From Piscinibacter aquaticus (GTDB lineage Bacteria; Pseudomonadota; Gammaproteobacteria; Burkholderiales; Burkholderiaceae_C), in assembly GCA_007994965.1 (NCBI GenBank), contig VOPW01000001.1:1302001-1366000 (forward strand): DNA of 64,000 bases. The letters are read 5' to 3'. A program made the position numbers and the translations under genes. Positions 1 through 8,773 of this stretch are shown here, piece after piece; the first letter of the stretch is position 1, and each line of letters opens with the position of its first letter. The notes under the pieces were generated by a model. The model did no database searches. It was not told the DNA's origin and saw only the letters and a program-made list of their open reading frames with translations.

Positions 1-165
1 TGATCTCCGGCTTCACGTCCCAGGTGCCGGTGTGGTTCTTCAGCACGCGCAGCAGGTCCCTCGGCCTGCGGCGCCGTGGTCGAAGTCCTGTGTGCTGACG
101 AGCTGCAGTTCGAGCTCGACGCCCAGGGTCAGCGGCTCGGAGACGGTGAAGGGTTGCAGCGGCAT
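1..165 (-). CDS. YbdK-type carboxylate-amine ligase (GCS2 family), N-terminal fragment
   Basis: Only the first ~55 codons are present; the gene leaves the window at base 1. The start ATG (163-165) lies 5 bases after the stop of the antiporter gene, so the two are probably co-transcribed. The N-terminus contains TLGVELELQL, the Glu-x-Glu start of the glutamate-cysteine ligase type 2 fold, where acidic residues bind Mg-ATP. After a frameshift near 75-85 the reading continues as LLRVLKNHTG and GTWDVKPEI, which also fits the family. Known members (E. coli YbdK) have weak glutamate-cysteine ligase activity in vitro and an unclear natural role. The family call is fairly safe from the short segment; the substrate is not known. 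Confidence 0.72.
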
Positions 166-170
166 GGGCG

Positions 171-1432
171 TCAGGCGTCGTTGGTCTCGCGCGCCGGTGG
201 CGCAGCGAGAGCTGGGTCCAGATCGGGCCGGTCACCTGCATCAGCGTGGTGGCCAGCAGCAGGGCCTGCACCGTCGGCGTGTGGGCGCCGGGCAGCTGAG
301 AGCTCCAGCCGAAGGTGTCGGCTGCCAGCAGCACGGCGAGGCTGCTCATCGGCTGCAGCGCGAGCGTCAGCCCGGCGGCCTGCCGCAGGCTCAGGCCGCT
401 GAGCCGCGCGAGGCCGCCGATCGCGACGGCGGTGCCCGCCACGCGCGCCAGCACGATGACGATCACCCAGGGCCACAGCGTGGCCGGGCCATCGAGCGAG
501 AACAGCAGGCCGAGGCAGATGAACAGCAGCACGTTGAGCACGGCGCCGGCCGAGCCGAGGTGCGGCTCCACCGTCAGCGCGTGCTTCATGCGCGCGCGGG
601 CGGTCATGCCGGCCACCAGCAGCGCCAGCAGCGGCGACAGCGTCCACTGCGCGGCGAGCATGCTGGCGATGATGACGAGGGCGATCTGCATCACCGGCAT
701 CGCGGGCGTGCCGCGCACCAGCGGACTCAGGCGATCCATCGCGAAGCCGCAGGCCACGCCGAGCAGGAAGGAGCCGCTGATTACGCGCAGTGCGCTGATC
801 GAGGCGCGGGTGAACTCCTCGGTGGGCGTGCCGTCGTCGGAGGCCAGGACGATGCGCAGCACCTTCAGCCCGATCACCGCGATGACCGCGTTGAAGGCGG
901 CCATCAGCATCAGTCGCTCGGTGACCTGTCCGCGCGCGCGGGCTTCGTGGCTGACCGCCAGCACGATCACCGGCGAAGTCGATGCCGCCACCGTGCCGGC
1001 CACGGCCGCCGTGAGCCAGGGTGCGCCCATCCAGGCGAGCACCATGGTGACGAACAGGCCGGTGAGCAGCGCGACTGCAGCAGGCAGCTGAGGGCGAGCC
1101 AGCGGTTGTCGAGCAGCCAGCGCGGCCGGATCCGAGTGCCCAGCTCGAACAGCAGTGCGCCGATGGCCAGATCGATGAGGGGCTTCCAGGGTCGAGATCG
1201 AGCCCTTCGAACAGCCGCAGCATCACCGGGCCCGCCACGGCGCCGGTGATCATGTGGCCGCAGATGCGCGGCACGCGCCAGTGCGATGCAGCAGTTCCGC
1301 GAGGAGCACCGCGGCCAGCATCAGCAGCGCCAGCCCGAGCACCGGGTCGGCGGCGCGCAGGCCGTCGAGTGTCCACAGCGGCGCCGAGGCGGCAGAGGCA
1401 GGCAGGGCGGCTGGGGAGATCGGTTCGGCCAT
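171..1432 (-). CDS. Cation:proton antiporter (CPA2 / Kef-type), frameshifted
   Basis: Integral inner-membrane antiporter expected to exchange K+ or Na+ for protons. The start ATG at 1432 reads MAEPISPAAL, followed by a first hydrophobic helix (LGLALLMLAAVLLAELL). After a break come VPRICGHMITG and a long hydrophobic stretch with about ten predicted helices, including GTVAASTSPVIV, SPLLALLVAGM and a C-terminal LALQPMSSLAVLL. The order and composition match sodium/hydrogen exchanger domains of the CPA2 family. No RCK/TrkA domain follows, so this is the short form of about 415 residues. At least four frameshifts are needed (near 1260, 1190, 1080 and 195). The last codons read ETNDA before TGA at 171-173. 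Ion specificity cannot be read from the sequence. Confidence 0.75.
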
Positions 1433-1618
1433 GGGTTGCGGACTGTACGGTCGGGTTCGTGTTTCGAAAGTGACCAAGGGTTCCATGCACTGGGCACAGG
1501 GAATGCCCGAAGCCAACCAGGAATCTTTGCACAAATGCATGCGCTTTCGGCATGCAGCACGGCGACCCGAGGGGCTGATGAATAATGCGCGGCTCCGCTT
1601 CGGGCCTCATGGCAACGC

Positions 1619-2422
1619 ATGCAGATCGGCTTTTCCATCAACGAGATGCTCTTCCTGGCCTCGCTGGCCACGGGCGCGGCGTGGCTGGCGTGGAGCTCAA
1701 GCTGCGCCGGCTCGGCGGTCGCGAGCCGGCGAAGAAGCCGTGGTGGGTGCATCTCGGCGCCGAGCTCTTCGTCGTCGTGGCGCTGATGTTCACCTGCCGC
1801 GTGGCGGTGGCTGACTGGCCCAAGGTGCCGTCGGGCTCGATGGAGCCGACGCTGCGCGTGGGCGACTACCTGCTCGTGAACCACTTTGCCTACGGGCCCC
1901 GGCTGCCGTTCACCAACACCGCGGTCGAACTCGGCCAGCCGCAGCGCGGCGACGTGGTGGTGTTCCGCTTTCCGCCGGATGTCTCGCAGTTCTATGTGAA
2001 GCGGCTGATCGGCCTGCCCGGCGATCAGATCGAGTTCGAGAACGGTGTCGCGCGCATCGCAGGCCAGGCGCCGCAGATCACGCTGCTGAGCGAGGGCGCC
2101 GGCGAGGACGTTCTCGATGAAGACCGTGGCCAGTGGCTGTTGCGTGAATCGGTGGGCGGACACGCACACGAGATCAAGCTCAATCCTTTCTTGCAGGGGC
2201 GGCTGCCGATCGAAGGCATCGCGCAGCACTGCGCGCAGCAACGCGCCGGCGCTCCGGCGCTGCACCGTGCCCGAAGGCCACTACCTGATGCTTGGCGACA
2301 ACCGCGACAATTCGATGGACTCCCGCGCCTGGGGCTTCCTGCCGCACGAGCAGGTCTACGGCAAGGCGGTGCGGGTGCTGTTCAACTTCTCCGACTGGTC
2401 GCGCGCATGGATGCCGCTCTGA
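1619..2422 (+). CDS. lepB: Signal peptidase I, frameshifted
   Basis: Membrane-anchored serine/lysine protease that removes signal peptides from exported proteins. After an N-terminal hydrophobic segment ([16 protein letters not shown]) and a second one ([15 protein letters not shown]) come the hallmark boxes: SGSMEPTL with the catalytic serine, [22 protein letters not shown] with the catalytic lysine, and [15 protein letters not shown] near the C-terminus. Length is about 267 residues, normal for the family. Two frameshifts are needed: near 1693, where TGGAGCTC appears to have lost one G, and near 2240. The 3' end overlaps the coaBC start by 16 bases, indicating co-translation. No clear Shine-Dalgarno sequence precedes the ATG at 1619, so the start is the least certain part. 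Confidence 0.9.
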
Positions 2423-3646
2423 CGACGAAAGCGAAGGGACAACTCGCCGGCCGGCACATCGTGCTCGGGCTGTCCGGCGGCATCGCCTGCTACAAGGCGG
2501 CCGAGCTGACGCGCGCGCTGCTCAAGGAAGGCGCCACGGTGCAGGTGGTGATGACCGAGGCGGCAGAGCACTTCATCACCGCGGTCACGCTGCAGGCGCT
2601 GTCGAACCGCGAGGTCTACGCCAGCCAGTGGGATGCGCGGGCGCCGAACAACATGGCGCACATCAACCTCACGCGCGAGGCCGACGCGGTGCTGGTGGCG
2701 CCGGCCAGCGCCGATTTCATCGCCAAGCTGCTGCATGGCCGTGCCGACGACCTGCTCAGCCTGCTGTGCCTGGCCCGCCCGATCGAGCGCTGCCCGCCGC
2801 TGCTGTTGGCACCAGCGATGAACCGCGAGATGTGGGCGCACCCGGCCACACAGCGCAACGTGGCACAGCTGCGCGCCGATGGCGCCACGGTTCTGGGCCC
2901 GGGCGCCGGCGATCAGGCCTGCGGCGAGGTGGGCGATGGCCGCATGCTCGAGCCCGAAGAGCTGCTCGAGGAACTGATCGCCTTCTTCCAGCCCAAGGCG
3001 CTTCTCGGCAAGCGCGTGCTGATCACCGCCGGGCCGACCTTCGAGCCGATCGACCCGGTGCGTGGCATCACCAACCTCTCCAGCGGCAAGATGGGCTTCG
3101 CGATCGCGCGCGCCGCCGCCGAGGCGGGCGCCGAGGTGACGTTGGTCGCCGGGCCGGTGCACCTGCCCACGCCACGCCATGTGAAGCGCATCGACGTGCG
3201 CACCGCGCAGCAGATGCACGATGCGGTGTTGCCGGCCGCGGCGCGCCACGATGTCTTCGTCGCGACTGCGGCCGTCGCCGACTGGCGTCCGGCCACGCTG
3301 GCCGAGCACAAGATCAAGAAGGACGGCAAGAAGCTCGCACCGACCTTCGAGCTGACCGAGAACCCCGACATCCTGGCCGCCGTCGCTCGGCTGCCCGATC
3401 GCCCTTATTGCGTGGGTTTCGCCGCCGAGAGCCAGGACCTGCTCAAGCATGCGCGCGAGAAGCTCGAGCGCAAGAATGTGCCGCTGGTGGTGGGCAACCT
3501 CGGCCCCGCCACCTTCGGACAGGACGACAACGCGCTGACGCTGGTCGATGCCGCCGGGCACCGCGAGTTGCCGCGTGCCGACAAACTCACTCGCGCGCGC
3601 GCTGGTCGCCGAGATCGCCGCGCGCCTCGCTGCCGACAAGACATGA
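2407..3646 (+). CDS. coaBC: Bifunctional phosphopantothenoylcysteine decarboxylase / phosphopantothenate-cysteine ligase
   Basis: Carries out two consecutive steps of coenzyme A synthesis in the cytoplasm. The CoaC flavoprotein half begins at [15 protein letters not shown], has [10 protein letters not shown] and the substrate-clamp cysteine in [10 protein letters not shown]. The CoaB half starts at [18 protein letters not shown] with [12 protein letters not shown] and ends with the nucleotide-binding HKIKK and GFAAES motifs. Length is about 410 residues, usual for the fusion. One frameshift lies in a CG-dinucleotide run near 3595; the other frame then ends [12 protein letters not shown] before TGA 3644-3646. 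The start overlaps lepB by 16 bases and the stop overlaps the dut start (ATGA), so lepB-coaBC-dut forms one translationally coupled unit. Confidence 0.95.
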
Positions 3647-4092
3647 CGACCATTGACCTCAAAGTGCTCGACGCCCGCATGGCCGAGCAACTCCCCGCCT
3701 ACGCGACGCCCGGCAGCGCCGGCCTCGACCTGCGCGCCTGCCTCGATGCACCGCTGGTGCTCGAGCCCGGGCAGTCGCAGCTGATCCCGACCGGCATCGC
3801 CATCCACATCGGCGATCCGGGCCCCGCCGCAATGATCCTGCCGCGCTCGGGCCTGGGCCACAAGCACGGCATCGTGCTGGGCAACCTCGTCGGGCTGATC
3901 GATTCCGACTACCAGGGCCCGCTGATGGTGAGCTGCTGGAACCGTGGTCAGGCGGCGTTCACCATCAACCCGATGGAGCGCATCGCGCAGCTGGTGATCG
4001 TTCCGGTGGTGCAGGCGGCCTTCCGCCGCGTCGACGAGTTCGGCGCGTCCGAGCGCGGCCAGGGCGGCTTCGGCTCGACCGGCAAGCACTGA
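3643..4092 (+). CDS. dut: dUTP diphosphatase
   Basis: Hydrolyses dUTP to dUMP and pyrophosphate, keeping uracil out of DNA and feeding thymidylate synthesis. Intact, 149 residues, the normal length of the homotrimeric enzyme. The five conserved motifs are visible in order: [10 protein letters not shown] near residue 23, [11 protein letters not shown], the GLIDSDYQG motif with the catalytic aspartate, PMERIAQLV, and the C-terminal P-loop-like GQGGFGSTG that closes over the substrate. The start ATG overlaps the coaBC stop by four bases (ATGA), the typical coaBC-dut coupling in beta- and gammaproteobacteria. This is one of the few frameshift-free genes in the first 10 kb. Confidence 0.97.
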   Translation: MTTIDLKVLDARMAEQLPAYATPGSAGLDLRACLDAPLVLEPGQSQLIPTGIAIHIGDPGPAAMILPRSGLGHKHGIVLGNLVGLIDSDYQGPLMVSCWNRGQAAFTINPMERIAQLVIVPVVQAAFRRVDEFGASERGQGGFGSTGKH

Positions 4093-4116
4093 CGCTTCCG
4101 GCGCCGGTGCCGTCGC

Positions 4117-4638
4117 TCAGTGAAGCGGTGAGCCCGGCGGCGCGGTGTTCAGCACCGTGAACGCCGACGAGCCGACGGTGCCGGCCTCGATCTCGTCTTC
4201 GGTGGCTTCGCGAACGTCGCGCACGGTCAGGTCGAGCCGTAGCGCGATGCCGGCCAGCGGATGGTTGCCGTCGAGCACCACGTGCTCCGGATAGACCTCG
4301 GTGACCGTGTAGATCGCATCGGCCGGCATGTCGGGCGTGGTGGCGCCCGGCGGCGGGCCGTCGAACTGCATGCCCACTTCCACGCCCTGCGGCAGGATCG
4401 CGCGCGACTCGAAGAACACCAGTGCCGAGTCGTAGTCGCCGAAGGCATGTTCCGGCTCGAGGTGCAGCACCGTCTTGAAGCCGGTTTCCTGGTCGAGCAA
4501 CGCTTCTTCCACCTTCTCCAGCAGGTCGTCGCCGCCGTAGAAGAACTCGAGTGGCTCGGCCAGTTCGTCGATCAGGTTGCCCTGGGTGTCTTCAAGCCGC
4601 CAGGTCAAGGTGACCACGCATGGATCAGTGATGAGCAT
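4117..4638 (-). CDS. FKBP-type peptidyl-prolyl cis-trans isomerase, SlyD-like
   Basis: Cytoplasmic proline isomerase and folding helper. Intact, 173 residues. The N-terminal half of the FKBP fold reads LTWRLEDTQGNLIDEL, followed by the GGDDLLEKVEEALL helix; LEPEHAFGDYD is the SlyD signature that joins the isomerase domain to the inserted IF flap. The flap covers roughly residues 75-130, and the chain returns with NHPLAGIALRLDLTVRDV. Unlike E. coli SlyD there is no His/Cys-rich metal-binding tail; the protein ends ...NTAPPGSPLH. The gene converges on dut with a 24-base gap and diverges from the oxygenase gene to its right. Client proteins are unknown. Confidence 0.88.
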   Translation of the reverse strand: MLITDPCVVTLTWRLEDTQGNLIDELAEPLEFFYGGDDLLEKVEEALLDQETGFKTVLHLEPEHAFGDYDSALVFFESRAILPQGVEVGMQFDGPPPGATTPDMPADAIYTVTEVYPEHVVLDGNHPLAGIALRLDLTVRDVREATEDEIEAGTVGSSAFTVLNTAPPGSPLH

Positions 4639-4665
4639 GCACCTGATGATCGCACAATCGGCCCC

Positions 4666-5813
4666 ATGACCCCGATCGACACCACCGCGCCGACGCCGCT
4701 GCTCGGCGGCCTTTCCCCGACGCTTTCATGCGTCGCCACTGGCACAAGAAGCCGCTGCTGGTGCGGCAGGCGGTGGCGATGGACAAGCCTTTCGTCTCGC
4801 GTCCCGAGCTCTTCGCGCTCGCCGCCAGCGATGCCGTCGAGTCGCGCCTGATCGTGCGCCGTGGGCGCGACTGGTCGCTGCGCCACGGCCCGCTGCCGCG
4901 GCGTTCGCTGCCGCCGCTTTCGCAAGGCCACTGGAGCCTGCTGGTGCAGGGCCTGGACCTGCACCTCGACAGCGCCCGGCAGATGCTCGAACGCTTTCGC
5001 TTCGTGCCCGATGCACGACTCGACGATGTGATGGTGTCCTACGCCACCGACGGCGGCGGCGTCGGCCCGCACTTCGATTCGTACGACGTCTTCCTTCTCC
5101 AGATCCACGGCACGCGGAGCTGGCGCATCGGCCGATTGCCGAATCCTGAATTGCAGCAAGGCGTGCCACTGAAGATCCTGACCAACTTCGAGCCCGAGCA
5201 GGAGTGGCTGCTCGAGCCCGGCGACATGCTCTATCTGCCGCCGCGCTGGGCGCACGACGGCATCGCCGAGGGCGAGTGCATGACCTGTTCGATCGGTTTT
5301 CGCTCCGCCGGCCAGCAGGAACTGGCGCGCGAACTGCTGCAACGCGCGCTCGATGCGGACGAGGCCGAGGGCGAGGACCGCATCTACCGCGATCCGCGGC
5401 AGCCGGCGACCGCCGAGCCGGGCCGCATTCCGCCCGAACTGCAGGCCTTCGCGCTCGACGGGCTGCGCCGCTGGCTGCACGAGCAAGGCGGCTTCGAGGT
5501 GGCGCTTGGCGAAGTGCTCAGCGAACCCAAGCCCGGCGTCTGGTTCGACGCCGGCGTGCCGTTGACCGAAGGCCGCGGCGTGCGGCTGGACCGTCGCACG
5601 CGCATGCTGCACGACCGCGGCCACGTCTATATCAACGGCGAGTCCTTCCGCGCCGGCGGGCGCGATGCCACACTGATGCGGCGGCTGGCCGATCGCCGCG
5701 AACTGGGTGGCCGCGAAGCCGCCGCGCTGAGCGCCGATGCGCGCGCGCTGCTGCAGCAGTGGTCGCTGGCCGGATGGCTGCACGAACAGGCCGAAACAGG
5801 AGGAAGCCGATGA
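4666..5813 (+). CDS. RoxA/YcfD-type ribosomal-protein arginine hydroxylase (JmjC cupin)
   Basis: 2-oxoglutarate/Fe(II) oxygenase related to E. coli YcfD (RoxA), which hydroxylates an arginine of ribosomal protein L16. The start ATG at 4666 gives MTPIDTTAPTPLLGGLSP. One missing C in a C-run near 4718 breaks the frame; adding it restores LSPDAFMRRHWHKKPLLVRQ, the conserved family N-terminus. The cupin core shows YATDGGGVGPHFDSYDVF with the metal-binding H-x-D pair, and LYLPPRWAHDGIAEG with the distal histidine. A C-terminal winged-helix-like region follows (VALGEVLSEPKPGVWF). Length is about 382 residues. The stop overlaps the next start (ATGA). Substrate assignment rests on family similarity. 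Confidence 0.9.
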
Positions 5814-6302
5814 GCGACCAACCCACCCGCGCGATGATCGAATCGCGCACCGACTTCCAGAACGCCGTTCGCGGGGCGCTCGCCGAAGCGGCGCTGGTGG
5901 GCTGCCGCGAGATCTGGCTGGTCGATGACGACTACGCCGACTGGCCGCTGGGCGAGCGCGCGGTGGTCGACGACCTCACCCACTGGGCCTCGATGCACCG
6001 CAGCTTCACGGTCGTTGCCCGCAGCTTCGATCACCTGGCGCGCCATCAGGCGCGCTGGGTCACCCGGCGCCGCCAGTTCTCGCATCGTGGTGCATTGCCG
6101 CACCAACAACGATCTCGAAGCCGCGCAGATGCCCAGCATCCTGCTGATTCCGGGGCTGATGTCGGTCCGGCTGCACGACCGTGTGCACTATCGTGGCGTG
6201 GCCTCACGGGAGACGTCGGATGCCGTGCAGTGGCGCGAACTGATTGATGCGGTTTTGCAACGCTCCGAGGAGGCGTTTCCGGCGACCACGCTCGGACTCT
6301 AG
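5810..6302 (+). CDS. Conserved protein of unknown function coupled to the RoxA-like oxygenase
   Basis: About 164 residues, no signal peptide or membrane helix. A strong ribosome site (ACAGGAGGAAG) sits just upstream, and the ATG overlaps the preceding stop. The protein starts MSDQPTRAMIESRTDFQ; conserved-looking segments are IWLVDDDYADWPLGERAV, RSFTVVARSFDHLARH and, after a frameshift near 6083, SILLIPGLMSVRLHDRVHYRG and FPATTLGL at the C-terminus. Acidic and tryptophan residues around DDDYADWPLG look like a core motif. It resembles a small family common beside RoxA homologues in Burkholderiales (possibly the one catalogued as DUF7931). I do not assign an activity. The stop codon is embedded in the inverted repeat at 6299-6314. 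Confidence 0.7.
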
Positions 6303-6327
6303 GGACTTCCCTAGTGCTGGCTATAAT
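6299..6327 (+). promoter_or_regulatory. Promoter of the Ala-rich lipoprotein with inverted repeat over the -35 region
   Basis: A perfect TATAAT (-10) lies at 6322-6327. The interval where the -35 box belongs (about 6299-6304) has no TTGACA match but is the left arm of an inverted repeat, CTAGGGA-CT-TCCCTAG (6299-6314), with 7-base arms and a 2-base centre. A repeat at this position suggests a regulator that binds over the -35 element, as activator or repressor. The left arm also contains the stop codon of the upstream gene. Inference from position only. Confidence 0.55.
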
Positions 6328-6401
6328 CGCAGGCTGGCTATCGCGGGCGATTGATGCGTCCGTGGCCTGTCGGATGGGCCTCTGCTGATCGGAGGGATCC
6401 C

Positions 6402-6419
6402 ACAATTACCGGTAATTGT
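6402..6419. promoter_or_regulatory. Perfect 18-bp palindrome in the lipoprotein leader
   Basis: ACAATTACC followed directly by GGTAATTGT is a perfect 18-base palindrome, strikingly AT-rich for this genome. It lies about 75 bases downstream of the TATAAT box and 28 bases upstream of the lipoprotein ATG, so it would be transcribed. It could be an operator for a dimeric regulator or an mRNA hairpin controlling the leader. Nothing else in the window matches it. Confidence 0.5.
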
Positions 6420-6446
6420 TCGACTCTTTGATTTGAGGACACAAGT

Positions 6447-6712
6447 ATGAAGAAGACCGTTCTGCTGGCTTCCCTGGTTGCCGCCGCCGCCCTCGCCGCC
6501 TGCGGCAAGAAGGAAGAGGCTCCGCCGCTGCCGCCCCCGCCGCCGTGACCGCCCCGGCCGCCGCTGCCGCTTCGGCCGCTGCTGACGCCACCGCTGCCGC
6601 CGCTTCGGGCGCTGCTGCCGCCGTCGCCGGCGCCGCTTCGGAAGCTGCCGCCGCTGTCGCCGGCGCTGCTTCGGCTGCCGCCAACGCCGCTGCTGCCGCT
6701 GCCTCGAAGTAA
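6447..6712 (+). CDS. Small alanine-rich lipoprotein, frameshifted
   Basis: Starts MKKTVLLASLVAAAALAACG: a short charged n-region, a hydrophobic core and a lipobox (LAAC) with the acylated cysteine at residue 19, followed by GKKEEAP. After a frameshift in the CCG-rich run near 6525-6545 the remaining ~55 residues are almost only Ala with scattered Ser, Thr, Val, Gly, Asp and Asn, in loose repeats of the type AAAVAGAASEAA, ending AAAAAASK. An Ala-rich helix of this kind is reminiscent of small outer-membrane lipoproteins that span or pack against the periplasm, but no named family is evident. It is monocistronic, with its own promoter and a strong terminator. Function unknown. Confidence 0.7.
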
Positions 6713-6732
6713 TTCGGCTTCTGCCGAACGGG

Positions 6733-6756
6733 AAAGGCCGCCGAGGCGGCCTTTTT
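6733..6756 (+). terminator. Rho-independent terminator after the Ala-rich lipoprotein
   Basis: GGCCGCC-GA-GGCGGCC (6736-6751) forms a very stable hairpin followed by five T residues (6752-6756), 20 bases after the lipoprotein stop. The A residues before the stem allow some function in the opposite direction for the converging MBL gene. Confidence 0.88.
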
Positions 6757-6774
6757 CTTTGCGCGAGCGGCGGT

Positions 6775-7545
6775 TCAGTCGATCGCCAGCCAGCCGAAGC
6801 CCGTGACCGGGTCGGCCACGACGATGTCGTCGGCGCTGGCGCCGCAGGCGTGTGACATCGCCTGGCGCGCGAGATCCGGCGTGTTGTTCTGCTCGCTCAG
6901 GTGCGCCGCCACCACATGCTGCAAGCCGCCGTGCGCCGTGGCGCGCAGGATCGTCGCCGCCGTCTCGTTGCACAGATGACCGTGCGGCCCGCCGATGCGC
7001 GCGTACCGAGGCGGGGTAACGCGAGCGCGCCAGCATCTCCGCATCGTGGTTGCACTCGAGCAGCAGCGCGTCGCACGCGCCAAGGTGATCGAGCAGATGC
7101 GGCGTGACCGAGCCCGCATCGGTCAGCACGCCCAGCGACCGCGCGCCGTCGGTGCAGCGCAGCTGCAGCGGCTCCGCGGCGTCGTGCGGCACGGTATAGG
7201 GCAGCAGGCGCAGGCCGCCGATGTCGATCGGTGCGCCGTCGCGCGCGAAGCGCAGGTGCTCAGTCTCCGGCTCGCCGATCGCCCGCCGGTGCCGCGGCTC
7301 GTCCACAGCGGGATGCCGTAGCGGCGCGACAGTGCCGGCGCACAGCCGACATGATCGCCGTGCTCGTGCGTCACGAAGATCGCGTCGAGTTCGTCGGGCC
7401 TCAAGCCCACACGGGCCAGACGGGCCTCGAACTCGCGCAGCGAGAAACCGCAGTCGATGACCACGCGGTGGGCGTGCGGCCCGTCGCGGGCTTCGACGAC
7501 CGTGGCGTTGCCGCTGCTGCCGCTGCCGAGGCTGCAGAAGCGCAT
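6775..7545 (-). CDS. MBL-fold metallo-hydrolase (YycJ/WalJ-like), frameshifted
   Basis: Metallo-beta-lactamase-fold hydrolase of about 256 residues. The N-terminus reads MRFCSLGSGSSGNATVVEA, typical of the YycJ/WalJ group, and the metal-binding signature is FVTHEHGDHVGC (H-x-H-x-D-H). Further ligands lie in LLECNHD and, near the end, VVAAHLSEQNNTP. Two frameshifts are needed, near 7290 and 7000; the C-terminus is DPVTGFGWLAID. It follows bamC with a 13-base gap, so dapA-bamC-MBL is probably one operon. WalJ relatives in Firmicutes are 5'-exonucleases with effects on cell-wall signalling; the substrate in proteobacteria is not established. Confidence 0.85.
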
Positions 7546-7558
7546 CGGCGATGCCGGC

Positions 7559-8688
7559 CTACTTCAGCTCTTCGAGCAGCAGGCCGACGATGCGCTGGCC
7601 GTTCTCGCCGGCCTCCGGCGCGCCCTGCGCGGTCAGCACCGTCACGTTGCTGCGCTCGCCATCGGCTTTGACCTGGATGCGGTACCGCAGCGGGCCCGCG
7701 GCCGCATCGGCGCCGCCGAACAGCTTGGCGAAGAAGCCCGGCTCGCCCTTGCCGACGTCCTTCGGGTCGACGTAGCGCACGAAATACAGGCCCTGGCCGC
7801 GGTCGCGGTCTTCCACGGTGAAGCCGCCGCGGTCGAGCGCGAGGCCGACCCGGCGCCGGCGCGGTCGAAGTTGTCGTCGACCTGCAGCGTCGCGGCCGGC
7901 TGGCCGGCGACGATGCGGGCGCGCGCGGGCGCCTGCGGCGCCGTGGCCACGGCGGTCTGCGCGGCTGCCTCGCTGACGCCCAGGCGCTGCATCAGGCGCG
8001 ACAGGAAGGCCGACTCGAGCTGCGGATCGGCCGGTCGCGACTGCCACACCGTCGATTCCTTCTGGGAGTTGGTGTAGACCTCTTCCACGCCGCGGTGGCT
8101 GATGTAGACCTCGCTGCCGTTGGCCGTGCGCTCGACGCGCGTGCGGAACTTGTCGCGCTCGCCGGTGGAATAGAACGACTCGAATACCCGGCCGATGGTG
8201 CGGCGGACAGCGTCCTGCGGCAGCTTGGCGCGGTTCTCGTTCCACTCGGTTTCCATGATGCCGTTGGCGGCCTGGTCGACCGCCAGCGTGAAGCCGCTGT
8301 CCTTCCAGAAGGCCTGCAGGCGCGGCCACAGCTGTTCGGGCGTCATCGAGGTGACGAGCCAGCGCTGGTTGCCCTGGCGCTCGATGCGCACGTCGCCCAC
8401 CTGCGCGGGCGCCACCGTGGTCGCGGATTGCACGGTGGCCGCCGGCGCCGCCGCAGCGCCTTGCAGCGACGACGCGCTGACCGCGCCGCCGGCGGGCTGG
8501 TAGCGCGAATCGCGCGCGAGCTGCGTGAGATCGGGCGGCACTTCCAGGCCCGGCGTGCGGTTGCCCTGGGTGCGGTAGTCGAGCTTGTCGCCGGCGACGA
8601 AGCTCTCGATCGACGAGCAGCCGGCCAGCGCCAGGGCCAGGGTCAGGGCGGCGCCGCGCAGCGGCAGGTGGGCGGGGAAACGGGTCAC
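7559..8688 (-). CDS. bamC: Outer-membrane assembly lipoprotein BamC
   Basis: Lipoprotein accessory subunit of the BAM complex that inserts beta-barrel proteins in the outer membrane. The signal peptide is MTRFPAHLPLRGAALTLALALAGC with lipobox LAGC and Cys24. The N-terminal BamD-binding tail follows (SSIESFVAGDKLDYRTQ, LEVPPDLTQL), then the first helix-grip domain (WLVTSMTPEQLWPRLQAFW, METEWNENRA) and the second (TVEDRDRGQGLYFVRYVDP), ending VGLLLEELK. Length is about 376 residues. One frameshift lies near 7850 in a G/C-rich stretch. It sits immediately downstream of dapA, the conserved dapA-bamC order of proteobacteria. Confidence 0.93.
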
Positions 8689-8773
8689 GGGGACTTCTCC
8701 GAGAGGGCCGCGGCAACGATCGTCGCGCGGCGCCGGTGTACGGGATCGGGAATGGAATGGCGCAAGGCTCGCG

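Noticed and set aside
171-1610. A 479-residue minus-strand open frame starting upstream of the antiporter ATG
   Set aside because: Only short pieces are antiporter-like; the rest is Arg/His/Gly-rich out-of-frame translation between frameshifts. The gene is read across frames from 1432 to 171.
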